Assembly: GCA_034509735.1 (NCBI GenBank) | Contig: JACGWO010000010.1 | Coordinates: forward strand, 17,993,193 to 18,057,192 | Direction: 5' to 3' | From: Sesamum alatum | Taxonomy: Eukaryota; Streptophyta; Magnoliopsida; Lamiales; Pedaliaceae | Length of the DNA: 64,000 nucleotides | Part shown: positions 44,059 through 54,580 of the stretch, piece after piece | How the letters are laid out: every line of letters begins with the position of its first letter | Position numbering within the stretch: the first letter of the stretch is position 1 | Made by a program: the position numbers and the translations under genes | Notes under the pieces: model-generated | The model's input: only the letters and a program-made list of their open reading frames with translations | What the model was told of the DNA's origin: nothing | The model's database searches: none

Positions 44059-45418
44059 AGCAGACTTCGTCATCATCAGGCTCAGGCACCTCAGGGAAAA
44101 CCTTGAGGAGATTGATAAAAGATTTGGACAGCTAATGGTTAAAGCCCAAATAGCAGGCCAAGTTCAACGAACTGATCTGGACATTGTCCAGACCGCCATC
44201 AGGAGTACCAAACTTGCTGCAAGCTCGTTATGGGACGACTTACTCGAACCAATTCGAAAGGCATCATCTTCGGTGATAGCCCGAGAATTGAGAGAGCAGG
44301 GCTCTAAACCTGCAATTAGAGAACAGGGCTCTAAACCTGTAGCGGCAGATTCAAGTACTGCTTGCACAAGGCCATCACCAGACTTTGGTGAAAAAGCAAA
44401 AGTTGAGTTACAAGAAGTGCAAACTCCTGATAATTCAAGTCAACCCAGCACCTCTGGTGTAAAAGAGGAAGAGATTAACCTTAGGCCAATGATGAGCACC
44501 TCTAAGGTTAATACTAACGAAGCTTTATCTTCTGTTTCCGCTTGGCAAGATTATCAGAGATCATGGGAAAAACTTGTTTCCCGTAAAGGCATAAGCCCAG
44601 GCAAGACCATCGTAGATACATCCGGAAGATATAACAGAATCTGGATGCTAGAATGGTCTAAACCAGAAGAGGTACGAGAATGGTATGATTTTGGAGCCCT
44701 TGCTTCAATTCATACTATGTCACCAAGCTTTCCGGAAATCTCCAAACTTCCGGAATGGATCAGTAGGGCGGTATATAACGCATGGCAAAACAATCCCCAC
44801 CTTAAACGAGGAGATATTTTGGAGCTCAAGTTCATTTCCATAGCTCCAGAAATTGCAGGAAAAGGGTCTCATCCAGCATTCCATTTCATCATCTGTATAG
44901 CTCCAGAAATTGCAGGAAAAAGGTCTCATCCAGCATTCCATTTCATCAAATTACAGAGACCTGACATGGTAGCATTTAACAAAGTAAAGGCTACCACAGG
45001 AGAAGCTCCCCTGGTATCTTCCCTCAGTGAAGATGACATATCCACCAGAAGAGCTTGGGCTTATTGGGTTTGTCTCACAGAGATGGATAAAGTCAAGTAT
45101 CCATTTAAGATATCCTCTAACAAATTAAATGAATCATTCCTATTAAACTCCATGACGGCCGGAAGAAGCACAGAGTTCGCGAAGAGTTTGTTTGAAAAGA
45201 AACGAATGCTTATTTGGGAAAACAAGCTACCAGCGACAGAGGCCACAAGAAAGAAGGCTTGCAACATGATGCATGTTGGGCAATGGCATAACCATGTATG
45301 CCCTTGCTGTGAAAAACAAGAAAAGCCCTTGTTCGGGACAAGGATTCGGGTAACCCAAAATAAAACCGAACCGAAACCAGAAAAGGGTAAAAGAAAGGAT
45401 TTTTACAAAAGGAGGTAA
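44045..45418 (+). CDS. Caulimovirid transactivator / inclusion-body-like ORF (open, 457 aa)
   Basis: An uninterrupted frame from ATG at 44045 to 45418. The N-terminal part is helical and charged. The central block SVSAWQDYQRSWEKLVSRKG, GRYNRIWMLEWSKPEEV, WYDFGALASIHTM and AVYNAWQNN resembles the TAV core of Caulimoviridae, which forms inclusion bodies and allows reinitiation on polycistronic RNA. A CPCCEK motif and a Lys-rich C-terminus follow. Two in-frame tandem duplications are visible: 27 bp near 44288-44341 (REQGSKP twice) and 57 bp at 44840-44947 (IAPEIAGK.SHPAFHFI twice). Assignment is by position and pattern rather than a search. Confidence 0.72.
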   Translation: MEAAEADFVIIRLRHLRENLEEIDKRFGQLMVKAQIAGQVQRTDLDIVQTAIRSTKLAASSLWDDLLEPIRKASSSVIARELREQGSKPAIREQGSKPVAADSSTACTRPSPDFGEKAKVELQEVQTPDNSSQPSTSGVKEEEINLRPMMSTSKVNTNEALSSVSAWQDYQRSWEKLVSRKGISPGKTIVDTSGRYNRIWMLEWSKPEEVREWYDFGALASIHTMSPSFPEISKLPEWISRAVYNAWQNNPHLKRGDILELKFISIAPEIAGKGSHPAFHFIICIAPEIAGKRSHPAFHFIKLQRPDMVAFNKVKATTGEAPLVSSLSEDDISTRRAWAYWVCLTEMDKVKYPFKISSNKLNESFLLNSMTAGRSTEFAKSLFEKKRMLIWENKLPATEATRKKACNMMHVGQWHNHVCPCCEKQEKPLFGTRIRVTQNKTEPKPEKGKRKDFYKRR

Positions 45419-46140
45419 AAATCTCAAAATGTAAAAAGGCAAAGAAAGGACTGTCGGCAGAAAACGACGAAAAGCCAACAGTCAGATAAGACAGGAAGCA
45501 CCAGCTGGAGAACACATGGCCGACAAGCCATAATGATCACAGTTGGAAAGTAGAAAGACAAAATGGATGATGAACACAGTGACGACATCGACACCCAAAG
45601 CAAGAATGAAGTCCGGGTTTGAAGTCCGCAGACTATTACAAATAAAGAGCTAGGAAGCAGATGAAGGACATCAGAAAAACTTCTCCAACTCTTCAGAAAA
45701 ATAAACTGCCTTTAAATTTTCTAAGTATTAGAATATCCAGTGTATGGGGTTATCCCCAACGAGTCAAGTCCTCTTATCCATGAGAGGCTAAGTAGTTTTC
45801 TCCTCCGATAGAGGAATAAAATATCTATGTAATATTTCAAGTATTTCTTCAATAAAACAAAGGATCCTGTCCAATTTGTTTGTCCAAAATTTTATTAAGT
45901 CTCTATTTTGAGTACTTTTACGCCCTAAGGTAGGAAACGAAGTAGGGCTGTGCTGTTTGTTGCTGAAGGAGCCAAGTACCTGCGAACCATCTGCTGCGGT
46001 AGTGTGGTTGGAGAAAGAGCCGTAAAAAAGAGGACTTGGAATACCCGGTGGCAAAGCGGTCAAACCAAGGTATGAATTAATGGAGGCTTAATTTTATTTT
46101 CGAAAGCATGTTGGGCCTGATCAGAATTGAATTGCATGGG
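45419..46140 (+). promoter_or_regulatory. Caulimovirid large intergenic region
   Basis: About 0.7 kb without a supported ORF after the last viral gene, where caulimovirids carry the full-length transcript promoter and the polyadenylation site. AATAAA occurs near 45812 and AATAAAA near 45851. I see no convincing TATA box, so the promoter position is not assigned. The segment ends near an A-rich run at about 46150, where TIR-element sequence resumes. Confidence 0.5.
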
Positions 46141-46348
46141 TGCTATTTCTAAAAAAAAAAAATAAAAAAATTTGGGACCAAATCTGATACCTTCTAAAGG
46201 TTAAAGGGCTAAAATGAAAGGAAAGTACCTTATTTGCAAGTCTCTGTAAACTACCGTATCAAAATTGGCTATTTTAGAAAGTGTGGTACCAAATTTGCAA
46301 GAGCCCCTATAGTGTGGTACTAGAAATGCACTTTTCTCCATCTGTGAA

Positions 46349-46529
46349 ATACTAACAAACTTAAATATACAAATATACTTCATATTGTGAGCATGTGTCT
46401 AAACTTTGAAAAATATTTTATGTTTTCAAATTCTTTAAACGGCACATTGTATACCTTTCGTTGCTCGTACACGTGATCGGAATGCATTTTTCTTAATTCT
46501 TATTTATTTTCTAGATAAACGAAATTTTA
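46349..46529. other. CACTA-2 interior, nothing recognised
   Basis: AT-rich interior of CACTA-2 to the right of the nested element. It contains no gene. Confidence 0.4.
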
Positions 46530-46760
46530 TTTGCGACACAAATAGGAACGGTTGGTCAACATTATAGGAACGGTTACAACATACAGTTCTTGAAACGACG
46601 CCATATCACTCTGTAGGAACGATACTGGGAGCGGTTCAACTATTAAATGACCGGTTGTTTTTTTAAACCAAAACGCCATATCGTATTAAACCCAAAACGA
46701 CGTCGTTTTTTACCATTGGACCGGTTGTTGGAACGGTCCTATCAAATTATGACCGTTCCA
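46530..46760. repeat. Internal GGAACGGT cluster in CACTA-2
   Basis: AATAGGAACGGTTGGTC, TATAGGAACGGTT, TGGAACGGTCC and GACCGTTCC motifs occur here, about 4 kb from the right end. With 37730-37960 it brackets the nested element. Confidence 0.65.
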
Positions 46761-46789
46761 AAAATATAATATAAATTGGCCCCTTGGCT

Positions 46790-48529
46790 GATTTTTTTCT
46801 CACTTTTCACCTCCCTCTCTTCTATCTCTCTCTCACTGTCTCTCACTCTCTCTAACTCTCTCTGTCTCTCGCTCTCTCTAACTCTCTCTGTCTCTTGCCT
46901 CAAGCTCCGCCACCACTGCTATCGCCTGCCACCTCCACCGCGTCTGCTCTCTCTCTGTCTACTGCCCCTCTAAAAAAACCGCGCCTCCACCACCACTGCT
47001 ATCTCTCTCTGCCCCCACCGCCACTGCCCGCCACCACCACCGCCCTCCCCCGCCACCCTCGGCACCATCTCCGCCACCGCCATTTTTTCAACCGTAGACG
47101 CCGCCACCATCCACCTCCAAGTAGGGTTTCCAAAACCCATTTTTTTTATTTTCTATTTTCGCCATTTTTTGAAATTGGATGTACAATCCTTAATATTATG
47201 TAATGTTAGGGAATTTTCTGTAATCGTATATCATTATTGAGAATTCTCTGTAATTGTTTGTATTTTTTGGAATTTTTCTATAATTTCTGTAATGTTAGGG
47301 CTGTAATATGTAACTTTTGTAATTGTAATATTGTACATTTTCTATAATTTCTAGACATGTAGGGACTTAGATGTAATCTATAATTTTGCTAGAAATTTCG
47401 GGAATTTTCTGAGTATTTTATGTTATTTTTGTGAATTTTTTATATTTTCTGTAATTTCTGGAAATGTAGGGACTTAGATGTAATATGTAATTTTGCTGCA
47501 ATTTTTGGGAATTTTTTGATTATTTTTGTAATTTTCTGCAATATTTCTGCAACTTCTGTAATTTTGTAAATATTTGTGATTTTTTCTGTAATTTTTTGTA
47601 ACAAAAAAAACTGAAAATTCTATAATTTTTTAAAAAAATTTCTGTCATTTTTATCTATTTTTTGAATTTTATTTGTAATTTTTTGTAATTTACTGTATTT
47701 TTTTGAAAAAAAAACTAACAATTCTGTAATTTTTCTGAAAATAAAACTGTAAATTTTGTAATTTTTATAAAACTTCTGTCATTTTTATGTATTTTTTGAA
47801 AATTTTCTGTAATTTCCTATAATTTTCTGAAAAAAAAACCCTGAAAATTCTATTATTTTTTCTGAAAATAAAACTGTAAATTTTTTAATTTTTAAAAAAA
47901 TTTCTGTCGTTTTTATCTTCTTTTTTTAATTTTTTTTGTAATTTACTGTAGTTTTTTGGAAAAAAAAAAAACTGAAAATGCTGTAATTTTTTAAAAAATT
48001 CTGTCATTTTTATGTATTTTTTGAAAATTTTCTGTCATTTTCTGAATTTTCTGTGATTTTTTTGGAATTCATGTGAAATTACATATAATATTTTTGTAAG
48101 GATATAGAAAAATATTGGTACTAATTATTATAATATAAATCATATTTATTCGAAGAATTTTGGGATTTAGTATATATAAGTATATAGGAAAATAGAAGGA
48201 TGTAGTGCAATTTTGCGAAGAATTTTCGGATTTAGTATATATTTTGGGAAATAAATGTAAAATTTAGTATACAGTTTAGGAGGAAATTTTGGGAGTTGAT
48301 ATACATTTTAGGACAGAATTTTGGGATTCAGTACGGAAAATTTCATAAAATTTTGGGATTTAGTTTCCATTTATTACATTAATTTTGGGACTTAGTATAG
48401 AACTTTGGGTTTTACTTTACATTTTCATTATCAAAATTTAGAAAATTATCATTATTAAAAAATAAATTCATACTTATATTTTTTAAAAAATTCATACCAC
48501 TAATATTTTTAAAAAAAAAATTGTAGATC
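46790..48529. repeat. CT-rich tract and degenerate TGTAATTTTCTG repeats
   Basis: 46800-46890 is a CTCTCT-rich tract and 46900-47110 is a C-rich CCACCACC stretch. From about 47210 to 48060 the sequence cycles through TTTCTGTAATTTT, CTGTCATTTTTATCTATTTT and AAAAAACTGAAAATTCTG. 48140-48420 repeats TTTTGGGATTTAGTATA. This is probably the promoter/leader of the following transposase gene. There is no coding sequence. Confidence 0.5.
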
Positions 48530-49643
48530 ATGTCTTGTCGTGATTTCCCTCCTCGATGAGGTGGCCGTGCTCGCGGCCGTGGTCGTGGTCGTGATCGTGG
48601 CTCGGCGGCCACACCGCTTGCGGGTGCTGCTTCCCAGGTGGGGAAGCAGTATTCCGACCACCCCCACCACCACCACCGATAGAGCAGCCAGCTGCCGCAA
48701 CAGTGCAGGATCAGGTTGACGATCCGTCTACTCCTGCACCTGTCCCAGAGGCTGCCAGACCATCTACTACCGCATCGGCGCTAGATCCGGCCCGTCCATG
48801 GGCTGCACCACCCCCACCTGCCCCACCACTCCCCCCACCATCTGCGCGCCAGTATATCACCCTCGCCGACGCCAGGTATATATATATATATATGTATTTT
48901 AAATATTTTTGTAATTTAAATTATTATTTTTATGTCGGTCATAATTATTATATAATTTCAGGACTGAAAGGAAGATACACGAGTGCATGTACGCGGTGGT
49001 GCGAGGACACTATCCCCACCTTTGGGGCTGTTTGTGCCAGGTGCCGCCAATGCACCAACATTTTTTGTTCGAGAGCCTGAAGGTAACATACTTTAATTTC
49101 AGCTTAACGGTATCAATTGAATTTTTATATTAAATATTTTAGCAATTTTTTTTTTACAGATCACTTACTGGTGGGACTGCGACGACGAGTCCATGTTCAA
49201 GATCTTCCATATGTTTGCGGGGAAGTTCCTCCGCAAGAAGTTCGTCCTAGCCAGATAGTCTCTGGTGAAGCCTCTCTGGCTGGCGAACAAAGTCTGGCTG
49301 CCACTCCTAGTGTACTGGGACAACAAGGAGTTCAAGGACGAGTGCGCCAAGAATAAGGCCAACCGATTTGCCAACCCAGCCGCATCCTCCGTCGGGATGC
49401 ACAAGAGGAAGATGGTAAGAAATTTTATTATTTTAAAATTATTCATCATTATTAAATTAAAATTGTAACAACTGTTCCTTTTTTTTTACAGGAGAAGCAG
49501 CTCGGTCGGCCAGTCAAGCAGATGGAGTTTTCTCCAGATGCTACAAGAAGAAGGCTGGCGGCGGCTGAAGCGGCCTGAGGGCAGTGGAGGTGACGGTAAA
49601 CTTTGTATTATATTTTTAAATTTATTTTCTTTTAATTTTTAGA

Positions 49644-49721
<78 letters not shown>

Positions 49722-50124
49722 TTACTATTTTTGCAGGAGATGTTCCAGAAGTTGCTGGAGTACCACTAGTCTCAGGCCACGACCGATTCTAGGGATCGTC
49801 CGGCTGAATCGGAGGGCTCTGTGGGGCCTACCGAGCAAGAGTTGTGGCTGGCTGCAGTCGGGGGCAAGAACAAGGGCCGAGTATTCGGTCTTGATTTTGA
49901 GGCCCACGGTCTTAGCCAGACCTTTACCTCACCATCCCCACCGCCACCGCCAGCGTCGAACTTGGAGGATCGCATGGTCCGGCTGGAGGAGTTGATGGTC
50001 GATATGATGGGTATGATGAAGACCATGCAGACCAACAACTCCACTGCCGGCCCGTCACGGCCTCTGACAGACCCCCCCTCCAGACGATGACAATAAGGAC
50101 CAGGATGTGGGGGCTGGGGTGTAG
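48530..50124 (+). pseudogene. PF03004-type transposase pseudogene of CACTA-2 (copy A)
   Basis: It has the same five-exon layout as the CACTA-1 gene. The start is MSCRDFPPR, then a TGA replaces codon 10. Exon 2 is near 48961-49082 (ECMYAVVRGHYPH). Exon 3 is near 49161-49414 (FKIFHMFAGKFLRKKFVLA, then TAG, then KPLWLANKVWLPLLVYW). Exon 4 is near 49492-49595 (EKQLGRPVKQME, then frameshifted) and exon 5 is from about 49738 to 50124. Intron 4 carries an (AAT)n run. A one-base deletion near 48637 (CCCAGGTGGGG, against CCCAGGGTGGGG in copy B) and an extra C in the run near 50071 shift the frame. The gene is non-functional. Confidence 0.88.
49644..49721. repeat. (AAT)n microsatellite in transposase intron
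   Basis: About 25 AAT units in intron 4 of the pseudogene. The equivalent tract in copy B (54098-54172) differs slightly in length. Confidence 0.95.
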
Positions 50125-50324
50125 ATTTAGGATTTTTTTTAATAATTATTGTAATTAAATTGGATAATATTTTTATTTAATCAATTTTTTCCAAATAATG
50201 CATTTTTTGGTATTTAAATAAAAATTATTTAACCAAATTCAAAAATATTATTAATAATTTAATATATTTTAATAATAATAATAATAATTATTATTATATA
50301 AAAACATTTTAATGATTCATTTAT

Positions 50325-51030
50325 TTAGGAACGGTCCTTTAAACGGTCATTGAGCTTATAAAAATCGACGTAACCGTTCCAACTAGTTACCGGTTTAATG
50401 AGCCGACCATTCCTAAAACCTTATAAAAAAGAATTCCAAATTAGGGGACCACCATATAAAAAAGAATTCCAAATTAGGGGCAGACGGTTCCTAAAATTAA
50501 TCCAAATTCAGATCGAATACTTAAAATCAGTCCAAACACGTATTCCAAATAAATATTATAAAACCATTCCTACGTTCCTTAGCAAAGCAGATCTACGTGT
50601 GTTCCAACCACCGTTCCAAAATCTATCCCCAAACTTATAGTACACCATTCCAATTTGTATTCCAGAATTAGTGGAAAAATGCATCTCCAATATATTCTGT
50701 CCGCTGCAACCTGTGTTCCAACGACCGTTCCAATTTACGTGATTTAGATTACTTGTGACCGTTCCCAATATTAACAAGCTGTTCCAAATATACAAATGAT
50801 ATATTCATACATACAAAGGTAATTAGGAATGGTTTCTACATTGTACGCCAAAAACAGTTCCAATATAGGAACAGTCTAGGCGGAACGTTCCTAAATATTA
50901 CGAACGCCTCTAGTTTTAACGGAAGGCTGATCGTTTCATAACCGTTCCTAATTGAGTTCCAAAATAATTCAGTGATCTCCTTACCGTTCCAAACGAAAAA
51001 AAAAAATCGTTCCTATATCCGTTGTAATTC
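50325..51030. repeat. CACTA-2 right subterminal ACCGTTCC repeats
   Basis: Dense ACCGTTCCAA, CCATTCC and GGAACAGTC motifs precede the right TIR. A short 28 bp direct repeat (ATAAAAAAGAATTCCAAATT) occurs near 50424 and 50456. Confidence 0.7.
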
Positions 51031-51048
51031 CCGCATTTTTTTGTAGTG

Positions 51049-51784
51049 TATAAACTAAAATACCATATTTTAATATCATCTAAAACTAAAAGGTGAGATA
51101 TTGACTAATAATTCTAATATATGATGAATTTTGAAATAAATGTATTTTGTTGTAGTGGATATTGAAATTATAACGATATAATTCATATGCATTATATTAA
51201 ATATTTATTTACAAAAAAAAAGTATCAAATCATACTAAATTATTGAGTAAGCTTGTTTTTAGATAATATAAACTAAAATACTATATTTTAATATCATCTA
51301 ATACTGAAATATGAATTATTGACTAATAATTCTAATGTATGATGAATTTTAAAATATATTTTTTGGAGTGGATTTTAAATTATAACAATAAAATTCACGT
51401 GCATTATATAAAATATTCATTTCCAAAAAAATATGAAATCATACTAAATAGTTAATTAAGCTTGTTTGATAATATAAACTAAAATGCCATATCTTAATAT
51501 CATCTAAATCTGAAATATGAGTTGTTGACTAACAATTCTAATGTATGGTTAATTTTGAAATAAATGCATTTTATGGAGTGGATTTTAAATTATAACAATA
51601 AACATTCATATGCATTATAATAAATATTTATTTAAAAAAAATTATCAAATCGTACTAAAGTATTGATTAACCTTATTTTTAGATACTATATACTAAAATA
51701 CCGTATTAATATAATCTAAAACTAAAATATGAGATATTGACCAATAATTCTAATATATGATGAATTTTGAAATATATGCATTTT
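51049..51784. repeat. AT-rich 216 bp satellite, continuation (copy A)
   Basis: Monomers of the 30820-33247 array resume directly after the CACTA-2 right end and its TSD. Confidence 0.85.
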
Positions 51785-52987
51785 CACTATAAAAAAATGC
51801 GGCAATTGCAACGGGAGTAGGCACGATTGTTTTTTTTTTTTTTTCATTTGGAACTGGCAAAAGCTCACTGGATGAACCTGGACCGACTTTTGGAACAGTC
51901 GTGGAATGGTACACGTTCTGTTGAAACTGACGGCGTTCCTAACATTTAGGCACAGTTACAAGTATACCGTTGCTAACACTTTTGGGAATTTTCTGATTAT
52001 TTTTGTAATTTTCTGCAATTTCTGTAATTTTGTAAATATTTGTGATTTTTCTGTAATTTTTTGTAAAAAAAAACTGAAAATTCTGTAATTTTTTAAAAAT
52101 TTCTGTCATTTTTATCTATTTTTTGAATTTTATTTGTAATTTTTTGTAATTTACTGTATTTTTTTGAAAAAAAAACTAACAATTCTGTAATTTTTCTGAA
52201 AATAAAACTGTAAATTTCGTAATTTTTAAAAAACTTCTGTCATTTTTATGTATTTTTTGAAAATTTTCTGTAATTTCCTATAATTTTCTGAAAAAAAAAA
52301 CCCTAAAAATTCTATTATTTTTTCTGAAAATAAAACTGTAAATTTTTTAATTTTTAAAAAAATTTCTGTCGTTTTTATCTTTTTTTTTTAATTTTTTTTG
52401 TAATTTACTGTAGTTTTTTGGAAAAAAAAAACTGAAAATTCTGTAATTTTTTAAAAAATTCTGTCATTTTTATGTATTTTTTGAAAATTTTCTGTCATTT
52501 TCTGAATTTTCTGTGATTTTTTTGGAATTCATGTGAAATTACATATATTATTTTGTAAGGATATAGAAAAATATTGGTACTAATTATTATAATATAAATC
52601 ATATTTATTCGAAGAATTTTGGGATTTAGTATATATAAGTATATAGGAAAATAGAAGGATGTAGTGCAATTTTGCGAAGAATTTTCGGATTTAGTATATA
52701 TTTTGGGAAATAAATGTAAAATTTAGTATACATTTTAGGACGGAATTTTGGGAGTTGATATACATTTTAGGATAGAATTTTGGGATTCAGTACGGAAAAT
52801 TTCATAAAATTTTGGGATTTAGTTTCCATTTATTACATTAATTTTTGGACTTAGTATAGAACTTTGGGTTTTACTTTACATTTTCATTATCAAAATTTAG
52901 AAAATTATCATTATTAAAAAATACATTCATACTTATATTTTTTAAAAAATTCATACCACTAATATTTTTTAAAAAAAATTGTAGATC

Positions 52988-54097
52988 ATGTCTTGTCGTG
53001 ATTTCCCTCCTCGATGAGGTAGCCGTGCTAGCGGCCGTGGTCGTGGTCGTGATCGTGGCTCGGCGGCCACAACGCTTGCGGGTGCTGCTTCCCAGGGTGG
53101 GGAAGCAGTATTCCGACCACCCCCACCACCACCACCGATAGAGCAGCCAGCTGCCGCAACAGTGCAGGATCAGGTTGACGATCCGTCTACTCCTGCACCT
53201 GTCCCAGAGGCTGCCAGACCATCTACTACCGCATCGGCGCTAGATCCGGCCCGTCCATGGGCTGCACCACCCCCACCTGCCCCACCACTCCCCCCACCAT
53301 CTGCGCGCCAGTATATCACCCTCGTCGACGCCAGGTATATATATATATGTATTTTAAATATTTCTATAATTTAAATTATTATTTTTATGTCGGTCATAAT
53401 TATTATATAATTTCAGGGCTGAGAGGAAGATACACGAGTGCATGTACGCGGTGGTGCGAGGACACTATCCCCACATTTGGGTCTGTTTGTGCCAGGTGCC
53501 GCCAATGCACCAACATTTTTTGTTCGAGAGCCTGAAGGTAACATACTTTAATTTCAGCTTAACGGTATCAATTGAATTTTTATATTAAATATTTTAGCAA
53601 TTTTTTTTTACAGATCACGTACTGGTGGGACTGCGACGACGAGTCCATGTTCAAGATCTTCCATATGTTTGCGGGGAAGTTCCTCCGCAAGAAGTTCTTC
53701 CTAGCTAGATAGTCTCTGGTGAAGCCTCTCTGGCTGGCGAACAAAGTCTGGCTGCCACTCCTAGTGTACTGGGACAACAAGGAGTTCAAGGACGAGTGCG
53801 CCAAGAATAAGGCCAACCGATTCGCCAACCCAGCCGCATCCTCCGTCGGGATGCACAAGAGGAAGATGGTAAGAAATTTTATTATTTTAAAATTATTCAT
53901 CATTATTAAATTAAAATTGTAACAACTGTTCCTTTTTTTTTACAGGAGAAGCAGCTCGGTCGGCCAGTCATGCAGATGGAGTTTTCTCCAGATGCTACAA
54001 GAAGAAGGCTGACGGCGGCTGAAGCGGCCTGAGGGCAGTGGAGGTGACAGTAAACTTTGTATTATATTTTTAAATTTATTTTCTTTTAATTTTTAGA

Positions 54098-54173
<76 letters not shown>

Positions 54174-54580
54174 TAATTTACTATTTTTGCAGGAGATGTT
54201 CCAGAAGTTGCTGGAGTACCACTAGTCTCAGGCCATGACCGATCCTAGGGATCGTCCGGCTGAATCGGAGGGCTCTGTGGGGCCGACCGAGCAAGAGTTG
54301 TGGCTGGCTGCAGTCGGGGGCAAGAACAAGGGCCGAGTATTCGGTCTTGATTTTGAGGCCCACGGTCTTATCCAGACCTTTACCTCACCATCACCACCGC
54401 CACCGCCAGCGTCGAACTTGGAGGATCGCATGGTCCGGCTGGAGGAGTTGATGGTCGATATGATGGGTATGATGAAGACCCTGCAGACCAACAACTACAC
54501 TGCCGGCCCGTCACGGCCTCTGACAGACCCCCCCTCCAGACGATGACAATAAGGACCAGGATGTGGGGGCTGGGGTGTAG
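52988..54580 (+). pseudogene. PF03004-type transposase pseudogene (copy B)
   Basis: A duplicate of 48530-50124. It shares with copy A the TGA at codon 10, the TAG inside exon 3 (near 53710) and the frameshift in the final C-run (near 54527). It keeps the unshifted exon 1 (CCCAGGGTGGGG at about 53092), unlike copy A. The shared lesions show the gene was already dead before duplication. The recognisable core is the same as in copy A (ECMYAVVRGHYPH, KPLWLANKVW, LEELMVDMMGMM). Confidence 0.88.
54098..54172. repeat. (AAT)n microsatellite in copy B intron
   Basis: Equivalent of 49644-49721, slightly shorter and ending AATATAATTT. Confidence 0.95.

Larger units (their letters stand above)
38605..46140 (+). 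mobile_element. Endogenous caulimovirid (plant pararetrovirus), one roughly full-length unit
   Basis: About 7.5 kb, close to the 7-8 kb of Caulimoviridae genomes. It starts at a tRNA-Met primer site (38612). The gene order is coiled-coil and coat region, CCHC knuckle, movement protein, aspartic protease, RT (YIDD), RNase H, then a transactivator-like ORF that overlaps the RNase H ORF by 14 nt. No integrase and no LTRs are present, which separates it from gypsy elements. Coat before movement protein with a separate last ORF is most like cavemovirus/solendovirus-type genomes; the genus is inferred. Multiple stops and frameshifts in the 5' two thirds show a dead copy. Confidence 0.9.
38298..46338. 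mobile_element. TIR element with 10 bp TSD that contains the caulimovirid
   Basis: Identical 10 bp sequences CATCTGTGAA flank the interval (38288-38297 and 46339-46348). The left end (GGGATAAATGCA..., ACTATAGGCCCCTTTGCAA) and the inverted right end (GAGAAAAGTGCATTT..., ACTATAGGGGCTCTTGCAA) form diverged TIRs of well over 40 bp. Internal words GATACC / GTACCACACTTTCTAAAA are repeated in both arms. The 10 bp TSD and TIRs suggest a Mutator-like MITE of about 0.5 kb in which the viral sequence lies. It is itself inside CACTA-2. The alternative is that the element picked the virus up during transposition. Confidence 0.7.
33248..51048 (+). mobile_element. CACTA-2, a 17.8 kb En/Spm element inserted in the satellite
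   Basis: The left TIR is CACTATAAAAAAATGCGG and the right TIR, inverted, is CACTACAAAAAAATGCGG. Flanks are TAT (33245-33247) and TAT (51049-51051). Removing the element restores a normal satellite monomer (GATAATAT|AAACTAAAATACC). The content on the plus strand is a TNP2 pseudogene (34167-37728), a nested TIR element with a caulimovirid (38298-46338) and a PF03004-type pseudogene (48530-50124). Subterminal GGAACGGT motifs are dense at 33260-33930 and 50325-51030. Additional clusters sit internally at 37730-37960 and 46530-46760. Confidence 0.88.
47502..51880. repeat. Tandem segmental duplication, copy A
   Basis: About 4.38 kb nearly identical to 51980-56340. It comprises the leader and PF03004-type pseudogene of CACTA-2, the CACTA-2 right end, about 0.74 kb of satellite and the first 96 bp of a further CACTA 5' end. 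Differences are single substitutions and small indels in homopolymers and microsatellites. Confidence 0.9.

Noticed and set aside
46776..47203. Pro/Ser/His-rich frames after the CT-rich tract
   Set aside because: Produced by CCACCACC and CTCTCT simple sequence in the leader of the transposase pseudogene.
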